A stretch of DNA of 64,000 nt, from assembly GCF_900605005.1 (NCBI RefSeq), contig NZ_LR027558.1:2136642-2200641 (forward strand), in the 5' to 3' direction. Source of the DNA: Acidipropionibacterium timonense (lineage in GTDB: Bacteria > Actinomycetota > Actinomycetes > Propionibacteriales > Propionibacteriaceae). Shown piece by piece: positions 37,899 through 46,957 of this stretch. Position numbers and translations under genes: made by a program. Numbering within the stretch: position 1 is the first letter of the stretch; each line of letters begins with the position of its first letter. The notes beneath the pieces were generated by a model, which had not been told where the DNA came from, did not search any database, and saw nothing but the letters and a program-made list of their open reading frames with translations.

Positions 37899-37969
37899 CA
37901 CGATTCCCCGCGCAAGTCGGCCCAGGTGGGGTCAGGGCCGGCCCATGGAACGTGCCGCGGGGAATCGTG
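37899..37969. repeat. Dispersed palindromic element, copy A
   Basis: CACGATTCCCCGCG at 37899-37912 and its exact complement at 37956-37969 form a 14-bp stem around 43 bases. The same arms, extended to 23 bp, recur at 58380-58478. Both copies lie 3' of a minus-strand gene (here DUF3151). The remainder of 37823-38058 contains no gene. Confidence 0.7.
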
Positions 37970-38058
37970 GCGGTCGCAGGCCGGGACGGCCCCCGGGGCA
38001 CGTCCCGAGGGGGACGGTGAGGGAGCCGGACCGGCGGACGCGTGACCCGGGGGGGACC

Positions 38059-38487
38059 TCAGTCGGCCAGATCGGGGGCCAGGGACCTTCGTTCGGCACG
38101 AACCCGCTCGGCACGATCGACGTCCCCGAGGCGGGTCGACGCCTCGGCGAGGGCGGCGAGGCACCTCAGGAGGCCACTGTTGACCTCATCACCCCAGACG
38201 ATCCGATCCCCGGCGGTCCACCCGGCCGCCCGAAGGGCCTCGATCCCCAGCGCCCGGCCCGTCATGGCATGGGAGTACGCCGCGACATCGGCCTGCGGGG
38301 TCCGGGCCAGCAGGGATCCCTCGGCCAGGATCGCCCACGCCAGGGGGGAGTCGAGATGGCGACGCAGCACCGCCGGGAAGTCGGTCCGGCCGTGACGGGC
38401 CAGGTCCTCGATCGCCGGATCCCGAGGAGCTCTGGTGCCCTCGCGTTCGACGGCGCTGATGCGGGAGCCCTCGTGTCGTTCGGCCAT
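38059..38487 (-). CDS. DUF3151 family protein
   Basis: A 142-residue helical protein with the actinobacterial DUF3151 pattern: HLDSPLAWAILAEGSL, AYSHAMTGRALGIEALRAAGW and GLLRCLAALAEA. These resemble tetratricopeptide-like helices. Function is unknown. TAGGGT-N6-ATG marks a leaderless start, divergent from typA. Confidence 0.88.
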   Translation of the reverse strand: MAERHEGSRISAVEREGTRAPRDPAIEDLARHGRTDFPAVLRRHLDSPLAWAILAEGSLLARTPQADVAAYSHAMTGRALGIEALRAAGWTAGDRIVWGDEVNSGLLRCLAALAEASTRLGDVDRAERVRAERRSLAPDLAD

Positions 38488-38600
38488 GGCCCCACCCTAT
38501 GACCCCAGGTCATCGACGGTCCCGGCGGCCGGTGATGGCCTAGACTGGACGGCGGTCCGCCCTCGGACCGTCCCCTCCCCCGATCAGACCGGAGTCCTGC

Positions 38601-40463
38601 ATGCCCGTCCGCACAGACCTGCGCAACATCGCCATCGTGGCCCACGTCGACCACGGCAAGACCACCCTCGTGGACGCGATGCTCTGGCAGTCGGGAGCCT
38701 TCCGTGAGGGAGCCGAGGTCGAGAACCGCGTCATGGACTCGATGGACCTCGAGCGCGAGAAGGGGATCACCATCCTCGCCAAGAACACCGCCGTCACCCA
38801 CCGGATGAGCGACGGCGAGGAGATCACCCTCAACATCATCGACACCCCCGGGCACGCCGACTTCGGCGGCGAGGTGGAGCGTGGTCTCGAGATGGTCGAC
38901 GGCGTCATCCTCCTCGTCGACGCCTCCGAGGGCCCCCTGCCGCAGACCCGCTTCGTGCTGCGCAAGGCCTTGGCCAAGAAACTGCCCCTCATCCTCGTCA
39001 TCAACAAGGTCGACCGGCCCGACGCCCGGATCGACGAGGTCATCGAGGAGACCTACGACCTCTTCATGGACCTGTCGGACGACGACGACGCCTCCCTCCT
39101 CGACGTCCCGGTCGTCTACGCCTCGGCCAAGGCCGGACGGGCGTCCATGACCAAGCCCGCCGACGGCGCCATGCCCGACTCCCCCGACCTCCAGCCCCTC
39201 TTCGACTGCATCCTCGAGCACATCCCGGCCCCCTCCTACGAGGAGGGCGGGGTGCTGCGTGCCCACGTGACGAACCTCGACGCATCCCCCTACCTCGGCC
39301 GCCTGGCCCTGTGCCGGATCGTCTCGGGGACCCTTCGCAAGGGCGAGATGGTGGCCTGGTGCAAGCGTGACGGGTCGGTCGAGAACGTCCGCCTCTCCGA
39401 ACTGCTCATCACCAAGGCCCTCGAGCGGATCCCCGCCGAGTCGGCCGGCCCCGGCGACATCGTCGCCATCGCGGGCATCCCCCAGATCACCATCGGCGAG
39501 ACCCTGAGCGACCCGGACAACCCCCAGCCGCTGCCGCTCATCCATGTCGACGAGCCGAGCATGGCCATGACCTTCGGCATCAACACCTCGCCGCTGTCGG
39601 GGCGTTCCGGGGACAAGCTCACCGCCCGCCTGCTCAAGGCGCGGCTCGACCAGGAGCTCATCGGCAACGTCTCGATCCGCGTCAACCCGACCGACCGACC
39701 CGACCAGTGGGAGGTCCAGGGGCGTGGCGAACTCCAGCTCACCGTCCTCGTCGAGCTCATGCGCCGCGAGGGCTTCGAGCTCACCGTCGGCAAGCCGCAG
39801 GTCGTCACCAAGCAGATCGACGGCAAGCTCCACGAGCCCTTCGAGCGGGTCACGGTCGACGCCCCCGAGGAGTTCATGGGCACCGTCACCCAGATGATGG
39901 GCCTGCGCAAGGGCCAGATGATGCACATGGTCAACCACGGCTCGGGCTGGGTGCGCATGGAGTTCCTCGTGCCGGCCCGAGGCCTCATCGGATTCCGCAC
40001 CGAGTTCCTCACCCAGACCCGCGGCCAGGGGATCATGAACCAGGTCTTCGACGCCTACCAGCCCTGGGTCGGTGAGCTGCGCACCCGCCAGACCGGCTCC
40101 ATGGTCGCCGACCGGCAGGGGGTCGTCACGAGCTATGCCCTCTTCAACCTCCAGGAGCGCGGGACGATGTTCGTCTCCCCCGGCGAGGACACCTACGAGG
40201 GGATGGTCGTCGGCGAGAACTCCCGGCCCGACGACATGGACGTCAACCCCACCAAGGAGAAGCACCTCACCAACGTGCGGTCGTCGACCGGTGACGAGCT
40301 CGAGCGACTCATCCCGGCCACGAAGATGTCGATGGAGCAGCAGCTCGAGTTCTGCCGTGAGGACGAGTGCCTCGAGGTGACGCCGAGCGTCGTGCGCATC
40401 CGCAAGGTCGAGCTCAACGCCCACGAGCGCGCCAAGACCCGGGTCCGCAACAAGCAGGCCTGA
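38601..40463 (+). CDS. typA: Ribosome-associated translational GTPase TypA/BipA
   Basis: A 620-residue elongation-factor-like GTPase involved in ribosome assembly and stress adaptation. The GTP site AHVDHGKTT (residues 14-22), [16 protein letters not shown] and NKVDRPDAR are intact, followed by domains II, III and V and the BipA-specific C-terminal domain. CCGGAG lies before the ATG, and TAGACT at 38541 is a -10 candidate. A strong hairpin terminator follows. Confidence 0.96.
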   Translation: MPVRTDLRNIAIVAHVDHGKTTLVDAMLWQSGAFREGAEVENRVMDSMDLEREKGITILAKNTAVTHRMSDGEEITLNIIDTPGHADFGGEVERGLEMVDGVILLVDASEGPLPQTRFVLRKALAKKLPLILVINKVDRPDARIDEVIEETYDLFMDLSDDDDASLLDVPVVYASAKAGRASMTKPADGAMPDSPDLQPLFDCILEHIPAPSYEEGGVLRAHVTNLDASPYLGRLALCRIVSGTLRKGEMVAWCKRDGSVENVRLSELLITKALERIPAESAGPGDIVAIAGIPQITIGETLSDPDNPQPLPLIHVDEPSMAMTFGINTSPLSGRSGDKLTARLLKARLDQELIGNVSIRVNPTDRPDQWEVQGRGELQLTVLVELMRREGFELTVGKPQVVTKQIDGKLHEPFERVTVDAPEEFMGTVTQMMGLRKGQMMHMVNHGSGWVRMEFLVPARGLIGFRTEFLTQTRGQGIMNQVFDAYQPWVGELRTRQTGSMVADRQGVVTSYALFNLQERGTMFVSPGEDTYEGMVVGENSRPDDMDVNPTKEKHLTNVRSSTGDELERLIPATKMSMEQQLEFCREDECLEVTPSVVRIRKVELNAHERAKTRVRNKQA

Positions 40464-40495
40464 GCCGACGGACGGATCGGCCACGGTCGACCACG

Positions 40496-40529
40496 GATGG
40501 TGGGGTCCTCAGGAGGGGACCCCACCATC
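40496..40529 (+). terminator. Terminator after typA
   Basis: A perfect 13-bp stem, GATGGTGGGGTCC and complement, with an eight-base loop, starts 32 bases after the typA stop. Confidence 0.7.
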
Positions 40530-40551
40530 GGTCTGACGAGCGCCGCCGGGG

Positions 40552-40570
40552 CGTCCCCCATGCGGGGGAC
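40552..40570 (+). repeat. Second hairpin plus duplicated flank after typA
   Basis: GTCCCCC/GGGGGAC form a 7-bp stem around ATGC. Sequence running from the right arm, GGGGACCCCAGCATCCGTCTG, closely repeats the right arm and flank of the preceding terminator about 50 bases earlier, so this looks like a duplicated terminator end. Confidence 0.45.
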
Positions 40571-40686
40571 CCCAGCATCCGTCTGAGAACTGCTGTCCGA
40601 AGGATTAGGAAGTTCTCACCCTCCGCAGAGACTCATGTCTCCCTCGAAACAGCTTCCTGACTAGGAACGATACTCAACAGATGGGC

Positions 40687-40703
40687 GTGACAAGGAATGT
40701 CAC
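40687..40703 (+). promoter_or_regulatory. Candidate operator upstream of the L,D-transpeptidase
   Basis: GTGACAAGGAATGTCAC is a perfect 6-5-6 dyad about 90 bases before the gene, in an AT-richer region. A further perfect hairpin, GCCTTGCCGG/CCGGCAAGGC, lies in the leader at 40751-40771. The half-site resembles GTCAC-type boxes of cell-wall regulators such as MtrA, but the assignment is only a possibility. Confidence 0.4.
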
Positions 40704-40790
40704 CGAGAACCCCCGTCCGGATATGGTGAATCCACTGGTTACCCGGACATGCCTTGCCGGCCCGGCAAGGCCACACGGAAAGGTTCATCC

Positions 40791-42080
40791 ATGCGCACCC
40801 CGAGCAGGACGTCGGCCGCCCTGGCTGTGACACTGTCGGCGATCCTCAGCCTCAGCAGCCTGGCCGTGGCCCACGCCGAACCATCGGACTCACCGACTCC
40901 CGACCCCACCGCCTCGGCGAGCACCACGGCCCGCACCGGTGCGACCGCCGCTTCGGACGCGACCGGCGGAGCCATGGGACCTGGGTCATCCGCGTCCGCG
41001 ACGTCGTCAACTCCGACTGAGACGCCGACGCCGACCACCCCCGCCTTCGTGTCACAGATCGTGTATGCGACCAAGGTCGTCGAGGTGCGCTCGAGTGCCA
41101 GCTCGACCTCATCGGTCATCGGGACCATGCAGGTCGGCTGGCACGTCGGCACGCGGGGCCCAGCGGCCGGAGCCTGGACGCCGGTGAGCTTCCGTGGCCG
41201 GGCAGGATGGCTGCCGAGCAACGCGCTGAGCCTCACCCGCCCGGCCCCCGCCCCGGTGACCCAGATCGTCTATGCGACCCGGAAGGTCGAGGTGCGGTCC
41301 ATCTCGAGCCTGTCCGGACCGGTCATCGGAACGATGCAGGTCGGCTGGTACGTCGGCACGCGGGGCCCAGCGGTCGGAGCCTGGATGCCGGTGAACTTCC
41401 GTGGACAGAACGGTTGGATTCCCACCAACTCCCTGTCGACGTCGAAGCCATCCGCCCCCGCCCCCACGGTCACCAAGCGGATCGTGTGGGCGACGACCAC
41501 CGTCAACGTCCGATCGGCGGCATCGACCTCCTCCTCCGTCCTGGGCCAACTCCAGCGCGGCTGGTACGTCGGCACCCGCGGCAACACCGTGAACGGCTGG
41601 GTCCCCGTGACCTACCGGGGCCGCAGTGGCTGGGTTTCCTCACAGTACGTGTCGACCAGCTACATCGCCCCGACGTCATCCCTCCCGTCCCCGAGCACCG
41701 CGCCGGTCAAGATCGACTCGCGGTGCAGGACCGGCAGGGCGGTCTGCATCAACAAGTCCGAGCGCAAGCTGCGACTGCTCAACGGTGGCAAGGTGCTCAT
41801 CACCCTGGACGCCCGCTTCGGCGACGAGAACAACCCGACCCGCGAGGGCCAGTTCACGATCTACTGGAAGAACAAGGACCACGTCTCGACCCTCTACGGC
41901 TCGAAGATGCCCTACGCCATGTTCTTCAGCGGTGGTGAGGCCATCCACTACTCCTCGGACTTCGCGGCCCGGGGCTACGCCGGCAACTCCCACGGTTGCG
42001 TCAACATCCGCTCCTGGAGCGGCATCCAGTACCTGTGGAACAACGTCCCGGTCGGTACCAAGGTCGTCGTCTACCACTGA
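40791..42080 (+). CDS. L,D-transpeptidase with three SH3 domains
   Basis: A 429-residue exported wall enzyme. Signal peptide ends at AHA (about residue 28); a Ser/Thr/Pro-rich linker follows to about residue 84. Three near-identical SH3 repeats (about 88-150, 155-217, 226-290) share VRS, GTMQVGW/LQRGW and VGTRG. The C-terminal YkuD domain has the catalytic cysteine in GNSHGCVNIRSW. It should cross-link peptidoglycan peptides or anchor proteins. Start at 40791 is supported by GGAAAGG and the signal peptide. Its ribosome-binding region nearly copies that of the SH3 hydrolase at 1.7 kb. Confidence 0.9.
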   Translation: MRTPSRTSAALAVTLSAILSLSSLAVAHAEPSDSPTPDPTASASTTARTGATAASDATGGAMGPGSSASATSSTPTETPTPTTPAFVSQIVYATKVVEVRSSASSTSSVIGTMQVGWHVGTRGPAAGAWTPVSFRGRAGWLPSNALSLTRPAPAPVTQIVYATRKVEVRSISSLSGPVIGTMQVGWYVGTRGPAVGAWMPVNFRGQNGWIPTNSLSTSKPSAPAPTVTKRIVWATTTVNVRSAASTSSSVLGQLQRGWYVGTRGNTVNGWVPVTYRGRSGWVSSQYVSTSYIAPTSSLPSPSTAPVKIDSRCRTGRAVCINKSERKLRLLNGGKVLITLDARFGDENNPTREGQFTIYWKNKDHVSTLYGSKMPYAMFFSGGEAIHYSSDFAARGYAGNSHGCVNIRSWSGIQYLWNNVPVGTKVVVYH

Positions 42081-42097
42081 TCCGAGCGTTCACGAGC

Positions 42098-42137
42098 ACG
42101 GGAGGGGCCTCGCACGCGGGTGCGGGGCCCCTCCCGT
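42098..42137. terminator. Bidirectional terminator between convergent genes
   Basis: An 18-bp stem beginning ACGGGAGGGGCC, with one G-T pair and a GCGG loop, lies between the transpeptidase and sugar-transferase stop codons. Confidence 0.7.
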
Positions 42138-42164
42138 CTCCCGTGTCCGGGCCGGCGACGTCCG

Positions 42165-43553
42165 TCAGGACAGGTGCTGCACTCCCGCCGGGAGGGTGAC
42201 GTCGTCACCGGGCTCCTCGGTCTCGTCGACCCCCCGGCTCGACACCTTGTCGAAGAGGATCTTCACGGTCTGGATGAGGATCTTGACGTCGAGCACCAGG
42301 GTGTACTGCTTGATGTAGATGAGGTCGAAGTTGAGCTTGGCGGCGAAGTCGGAGGCGTACTTCCCGTACACCTGCGCATACCCGGTGATCCCGGCCCGGA
42401 CGTTGTGTCGCAGGGCGTAGTGGGCGTTCTGCTCCTGGAACTGGTCGACGAAGAACGGCCGCTCCGGGCGCGGTCCGACCATCGACATGTCCCCGACGAG
42501 GACATTGATGAGCTGGGGGATCTCGTCGATGCGCAGGCTGCGCAGGTACTTGCCGACCGGGGTGACGCGCGGATCGTTCGAGGTGGCGAGCATCGGGCCG
42601 GAGTCCTTCTCGGCGGTGACCCCCATGGACCGGAACTTGAGGATGCTGAACTCGCGCCCACCCTTGGTGATGCGCGTCTGCTTGTAGAACACCGGTCCGG
42701 GCGAGGTCGCCTTGACGAGGATCGCCGTGACGAGCATGACCGGGGAGGCGATGATGAGGCCGATGAGGGCGACGAGGATGTCGAAGAACCGCTTGACGAG
42801 GTCGAGCTCGGCCGGGATCTTGAACGGGCTGGCCGCGATGATGGCCTCGTCCTCGATGCTCATGATGGTCGGGTTGACCAGGAGGAGGTGCTCGAAGCTC
42901 GTCGACAGGAAGATCTCCTTGTCCTCGCGCAGCAGCAGGTCGTAGATGGCGGTCCGTTCCTGGGCGCCGATGGCGTCGGAGACGTGGGCGATGTCGAACT
43001 CGTCGAGGTGGCTGCGGATGTGCTCGAGGTAGTGCCCGTCGACGACATGGGTGAGCCGGTGCCGACGGCTGCGGTTGCCCAGGTAGTTGATGACCGCACG
43101 GCTCAGCATCGGCGCCGGACCGACGACCATGACCCGCTTGACCCCGCGGAATCGCCGATAGGCGATGAACTCGACGAGCCGCCACACCATGAGCAGGGCG
43201 ATGCTCACCGCCAGGTTGATGAGCAGCACCGACCGTGGGAACGCGAACCAACGTCCCATGAAGGTCAGGGCCATGATGAGGAGGGTGACGAGCACCTGGT
43301 CGACGACCGTGATGATGCCGACATCGAGGATCGTCTTGTTGTAGAGGACGTAGATGCCCGACAGGACGTTGACGACGAGGAAACCCAGGACGCTCATGAG
43401 CATCGCGGCCTTGGCGTCGTCGAGATTGCGCGCCGGGATGGTGAACCCGAACCGCAGGTAGAACGACAGGTACAGACCGACGACGAAGACGACGACGTCC
43501 ACCAGGGCCGTCAGCAGCTTCTGGGTGCGGCTGAAGTCAACCTTCGACGACAC
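42165..43553 (-). CDS. Polyprenyl-phosphate sugar-1-phosphate transferase (exopolysaccharide initiation)
   Basis: A 462-residue membrane enzyme. Four N-terminal membrane segments and a Rossmann-like middle (VMVVGPAPMLSRAVI) precede a fifth segment and the bacterial sugar transferase domain: SPGPVFYKQTRITKGG, FSILKFRSM, LRIDEIPQLINVL, DMSMVGPRPERPFF. It transfers a sugar phosphate to undecaprenyl phosphate to start glycan assembly. Start GTG at 43553 has the ideal GGGAGGAG seven bases upstream. No other glycan genes adjoin it, so it acts with genes elsewhere. Confidence 0.92.
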   Translation of the reverse strand: MSSKVDFSRTQKLLTALVDVVVFVVGLYLSFYLRFGFTIPARNLDDAKAAMLMSVLGFLVVNVLSGIYVLYNKTILDVGIITVVDQVLVTLLIMALTFMGRWFAFPRSVLLINLAVSIALLMVWRLVEFIAYRRFRGVKRVMVVGPAPMLSRAVINYLGNRSRRHRLTHVVDGHYLEHIRSHLDEFDIAHVSDAIGAQERTAIYDLLLREDKEIFLSTSFEHLLLVNPTIMSIEDEAIIAASPFKIPAELDLVKRFFDILVALIGLIIASPVMLVTAILVKATSPGPVFYKQTRITKGGREFSILKFRSMGVTAEKDSGPMLATSNDPRVTPVGKYLRSLRIDEIPQLINVLVGDMSMVGPRPERPFFVDQFQEQNAHYALRHNVRAGITGYAQVYGKYASDFAAKLNFDLIYIKQYTLVLDVKILIQTVKILFDKVSSRGVDETEEPGDDVTLPAGVQHLS

Positions 43554-43630
43554 GCGACAACTCCTCCCGTGACCCCGGTCCGACCGGGGCGCCCGCGACA
43601 TGCGCGGTCATGTTCAGCAGATGGGCCTGT

Positions 43631-44605
43631 TCACAGTATCGGCCTGACGTGCAAGCCGACCCGGGGATCGACCAGCGGCTCCTGGGATGCGGCTCGACCG
43701 TCCACCTGGAGGACGGCGTCGACCGGCGTGGCGCGACGCAGCAGCGCCAGCCCCACGGGGCCGAGGTCGTGATGGAGACCGACGGTCCCCAGGGCCCCGA
43801 CCACCCTCTCCCCGAGGGTGACCGGACCGGGTTGGGGCAGGTCACCGGGGGATCCGTCGATGAGCAGGAGGGTGAGACGCCGCGGCGGGCGCCCGAGGTT
43901 GTGAACCCTCGCGACCGTCTCCTGACCCCGGTAACACCCCTTGTCAAGGTGGGTCCCGTAGAGGCCGATCTCGTTGGGGATGGTCCTGTCGTCGGTGTCG
44001 GGGCCGATTCTCGGCACCCCGGCGGCGATGCGCAGGGCCTCCCAGGCGCGCACCCCGACCTGGCTCGTCGCGCCGAGCAGTGACGTCGTGCCTCCCGCCT
44101 TGGTGAGGAGGGACGACAGCGCGTCACGCGGCACGAGGAGCTCGGTCCCCCCGGCGACCTCGGAGTCCAACCGGACGGCGTCGACCCCGGAGCGGTCGAC
44201 CTCACGCCCGATCCACAGCACCGTGAGGTCCTCACGGGCCCGGACCTCGACCCGGAGCAGGAACCGCATGGAGTCGAGCCAGGCCACGAGCTCGGCCAGC
44301 CTGCCGGCCTCGGTCCACGCCCAGGTCGTCGTGCCGTCGTCGACCAGGTGCAGGACGTGCTCGACGTGACCGGTCGGCGACAGGACGAGGGTGGTCGTCG
44401 TCACGCCGGGGACCAGTGCCTCGAGCGCCTGACTGGTGATCGAGTGCAACCAGGTGAGCCGATCAGGTCCGCTCACCGTGAGCACTCCGCGGTTGGCCAG
44501 GACCAGGGCACCACCGCCCGACTCCATGAGCCGCTGTTCGGCGATCGGGTTGACGATGTGGGAGACGAGGCCGGCGTCCGGCCCGTCCTCGAGCAGGACG
44601 GTCAC
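43631..44605 (-). CDS. ygfZ: Folate-binding YgfZ/GcvT-like protein
   Basis: A 324-residue protein related to the glycine cleavage T protein. The YgfZ signature K222-G-C-Y-R-G-Q-E229 is present. In E. coli the family supports iron-sulfur cluster assembly or repair, using folate. The GTG start follows the nitrobindin-like gene by one base, with GAGGG upstream. Cytoplasmic; normal length. Confidence 0.92.
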   Translation of the reverse strand: MTVLLEDGPDAGLVSHIVNPIAEQRLMESGGGALVLANRGVLTVSGPDRLTWLHSITSQALEALVPGVTTTTLVLSPTGHVEHVLHLVDDGTTTWAWTEAGRLAELVAWLDSMRFLLRVEVRAREDLTVLWIGREVDRSGVDAVRLDSEVAGGTELLVPRDALSSLLTKAGGTTSLLGATSQVGVRAWEALRIAAGVPRIGPDTDDRTIPNEIGLYGTHLDKGCYRGQETVARVHNLGRPPRRLTLLLIDGSPGDLPQPGPVTLGERVVGALGTVGLHHDLGPVGLALLRRATPVDAVLQVDGRAASQEPLVDPRVGLHVRPIL

Positions 44606-44606
44606 C

Positions 44607-45107
44607 TCAGGCCCTCGTCAGCTGGGCCCACATGTAGGGCTGGAGTCCCTGGCCCTCGACGGCGCGGTCGAAGGTCCACAGGAGGTTCGAGTTCACCTGA
44701 CCGTAGAGCCGCTGACCCGCGGTGTAGTCGACGCCGGCGTCGTCGGCCCGCACGACGGTGTCGGTGCGCAGCTCGATCCGCGCCCCGTCGATCGACCCCG
44801 ACCACAGCTCGGACCATCCCTCCTGGGCGCACATGACGACGGTGAGGGAGCGGTCGTCGACCTTCGGCCGCCAGAATCCGGTCTCCATCCGCAGCGGCGC
44901 CGCCGGGGTGCCGTCGGGGTTCTTGGTGAAGGCCTGGCAGAAGTAGTGGAGGAAGTCGCCGCCGTTCTCGGTGAAGTCGACCTGGCACCCGAACTCGAAA
45001 TCGGTTCCGTCGGCCTCGGTGCCGTGTCCGTCGCCCTCCCAGTGGCCGATCATCCAGGCCAGGGGCATGAGGTCGCGGTGCAGGTCGTCGGGGATGTGGA
45101 AGGCCAT
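44607..45107 (-). CDS. Nitrobindin-like / FABP family protein
   Basis: A 166-residue beta-barrel protein. The family motif GxWxGxG appears as GHWEGDG (about residue 21), preceded by LMPLAWMIG; the end reads [11 protein letters not shown]. Nitrobindins bind haem with a histidine near the C-terminus and isomerise peroxynitrite. Here I see no histidine in that last strand, so haem binding is uncertain. Start at 45107 gives the family length and has GAGG upstream. It is cotranscribed with ygfZ and preceded by a 33-residue membrane peptide. Confidence 0.85.
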   Translation of the reverse strand: MAFHIPDDLHRDLMPLAWMIGHWEGDGHGTEADGTDFEFGCQVDFTENGGDFLHYFCQAFTKNPDGTPAAPLRMETGFWRPKVDDRSLTVVMCAQEGWSELWSGSIDGARIELRTDTVVRADDAGVDYTAGQRLYGQVNSNLLWTFDRAVEGQGLQPYMWAQLTRA

Positions 45108-45129
45108 GGGTCCTCTGTCGGTCGAAGGG

Positions 45130-45231
45130 TCAGCGTCGACCATCAAGGATCGTCCGGACCACCCACCACAGGAGGGCCGCGGTGCAGCCCAGGCAGGCCG
45201 CCACGAGGAGGACGAGATCGGTCATGGCCAT
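45130..45231 (-). CDS. 33-residue single-pass membrane peptide
   Basis: [10 protein letters not shown] opens the peptide; a hydrophobic stretch with two cysteines and two tryptophans spans residues 6-25, ending RTILDGRR. A positive C-terminal tail suggests an N-out or inserted hairpin-free topology. Support: TAGACT lies exactly six bases before the ATG, the leaderless spacing used by many neighbours, and the frame ends 22 bases before the nitrobindin-like start. I know no family for it. It may be a real small protein or a leader ORF for the operon. Confidence 0.55.
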   Translation of the reverse strand: MAMTDLVLLVAACLGCTAALLWWVVRTILDGRR

Positions 45232-45334
45232 TGCGCCAGTCTAGTGGATCGCCGGGGACACGACCCCGCACGCACGTCCTCGACCCGGCCTACCATCGGA
45301 ACATCCATGCCGCAGCCGGACCCGAGGAGTCATC

Positions 45335-45511
45335 ATGTGCCATCGCATCACCTGCCCCCTGTGCGGGCGACCGAGCTGGGAGGGGTGCGGCCGCCACGTC
45401 GAGGACGCCCTGGCCGGCGTCGCCCGGGCCGACCGCTGCCCGGGCCACGACCCCGGCGAGTACGCCAGGGCCCACGTGCCGGCCCCGATGCAGGGCGACG
45501 GTCGCCCGTGA
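45335..45511 (+). CDS. Small cysteine-rich zinc-ribbon-like protein
   Basis: A 58-residue protein with CPLC at residues 7-10, then [16 protein letters not shown] and DRCPGH. The pattern matches a widespread actinobacterial small protein (C-x2-C, W-x-G-C-G-x-H-V, later C) of unknown role. Five cysteines and several histidines suggest metal binding. GAGGAG lies before the ATG. It overlaps the dtd start as GTGA, so the two are coupled. Confidence 0.75.
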   Translation: MCHRITCPLCGRPSWEGCGRHVEDALAGVARADRCPGHDPGEYARAHVPAPMQGDGRP

Positions 45512-45945
45512 GGGTCGTCGTCCAGCGCGCCCGGCAGGCCCGGGTCGAGGTCGACGGCGAGGTCGTCGGGGCCCTGCCCTCCCCCGGCCTCGTCGTCCTC
45601 GTGGGAATCACCGACACCGACACCCCGGCCGATGTCGAGAAAGTCGCGGCGAAGGTGTGGGGCCTGCGGATCCTCGAGGAGGAGCGCAGCGCCTCCGACA
45701 TCGGGGCCCCGATCCTCGTCGTGAGCCAGTTCACGCTCTACGCGAGCACGCGCAAGGGCCGGCGTCCGTCCTGGAGCGCAGCGGCTCGCGGACCGGTCTC
45801 CGAGCCGCTCGTCGAGCACTTCGCGGACCACCTGCGCACCCTGGGAGCGCACGTGGAGACCGGCATCTTCGGCGCCGACATGCTGGTGCACCTCGTCAAC
45901 GAGGGCCCCATGACGATCCTCATCGACTCCGACCGCTGGGAGTGA
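45508..45945 (+). CDS. dtd: D-aminoacyl-tRNA deacylase
   Basis: A 145-residue enzyme that removes D-amino acids mischarged on t[20 protein letters not shown] opens the protein; SQFTLYAS and the C-terminal [12 protein letters not shown] are the family motifs, the latter with NEGPM in place of the commoner NxGPV. Start at the GTG at 45508, coupled to the upstream small protein by a four-base overlap. Confidence 0.94.
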   Translation: MRVVVQRARQARVEVDGEVVGALPSPGLVVLVGITDTDTPADVEKVAAKVWGLRILEEERSASDIGAPILVVSQFTLYASTRKGRRPSWSAAARGPVSEPLVEHFADHLRTLGAHVETGIFGADMLVHLVNEGPMTILIDSDRWE

Positions 45946-45953
45946 GCCTCGTC

Positions 45954-46823
45954 TCAGGACGCCGCCAGCACCTGCACGGACGAGATGAGGACGGCGTCCC
46001 TGGTCGGCTCGCCGGGACGCCCGGGCTGGCTCGAGGAGATGATCGTCATGAGGATCGGCCCGCGCACGACCACCGGACGGATCATGACGGTCTGCATGGT
46101 CTCGATGTCGTCGGTGAGGTCCTGGGTGAACCACGATCCGTCGGGCATCGACCAGCGCACCTTGAGCACCCGTCGGTACTGCCGGTAGAGGTCCTGGTCG
46201 CCGACCGTCTTGGAGTACCCGTTGACCAGTCCGACGCCGACGACCTTCGTGCCCTGCGGGACCGTGAGGGTGATGCGCTGGCCGGTGGCCGACCCGTCGC
46301 ACCGCCACGCGGTGTCCTCCTTGCCGTCGACGAGGTTGCTCGCCTCGTAGCTCACGAGGCCCCCTCCGCTGCCGGGCTGCGGGTCCGCCGTGCACGACGC
46401 CGTCGCCGTCATCCCGGTGACCGGGTGGCTTGCTCCCTGCCATGGCGCCTCCCCGGCCGAGGACGCCGGGCCGGCGGCCGGCTGGTCGAGGGCCACGGAC
46501 GGAACGGAGCTGAGGACGGAGTTGTGCACGAGGGTGCCGGCCGCCAGACCGACGGCCAGCGCCAACGCGACCCACAGCACCCACACCGGGACGTGCCGGC
46601 GACGTCGCGGACGGGACACGCTCGGGGCGGCCACGGAACTGCCGATGACGACGCTGGCCCCGTGCTCGTCGAGGTCGATCCTCATCCGGCCGGTCGTCTC
46701 CGGGTCGCGTGCCGTCCCCTCGGTGGCCACGGTCGGCGGCGTCGACACCTCCTCCTGCCGCCCCTCACCGGACACCTCGTCCTCGGTGGGGCGGAACCAG
46801 TCGTCGGGAAGGTTCGTCGCCAC
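45954..46823 (-). CDS. Single-pass membrane protein with a C-terminal NADase-type glycan-binding domain
   Basis: A 289-residue protein. A cytoplasmic acidic N-terminus (1-85, DDWFRPTEDEVSGEG), one membrane segment (about 90-110) and an extracellular domain. That domain has ASNLVDGKEDTAWRCDG and LTVPQGTKVVGVGLVNGY, the discoidin-like fold named NADase-type glycan-binding in actinobacteria. Binding of wall or host glycans is possible; no enzyme site is visible. The start is the GTG at 46823, with TACCAT six bases upstream (leaderless). Confidence 0.78.
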   Translation of the reverse strand: MATNLPDDWFRPTEDEVSGEGRQEEVSTPPTVATEGTARDPETTGRMRIDLDEHGASVVIGSSVAAPSVSRPRRRRHVPVWVLWVALALAVGLAAGTLVHNSVLSSVPSVALDQPAAGPASSAGEAPWQGASHPVTGMTATASCTADPQPGSGGGLVSYEASNLVDGKEDTAWRCDGSATGQRITLTVPQGTKVVGVGLVNGYSKTVGDQDLYRQYRRVLKVRWSMPDGSWFTQDLTDDIETMQTVMIRPVVVRGPILMTIISSSQPGRPGEPTRDAVLISSVQVLAAS

Positions 46824-46957
46824 GGGTCGATGGTACCGACCCCGCCATCCGCCCACCGGACCATCGAGGTCGGGTGGGGGGTTCCTGCGGCACAATGATC
46901 GACGAGGACCCGACGACTCGACGGGCCCGCGGCAGGTTGGACCGGAAGGGGGACGCC

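Noticed and set aside
38262-40484. A 740-codon minus-strand frame over typA
   Set aside because: Antisense shadow of typA, whose GTPase motifs are unmistakable.
46895-46957. Earlier ATG for the GlnR-like regulator
   Set aside because: It has neither a ribosome binding site nor a well-placed -10, whereas GGAAGGGGG stands correctly before the GTG at 46958.
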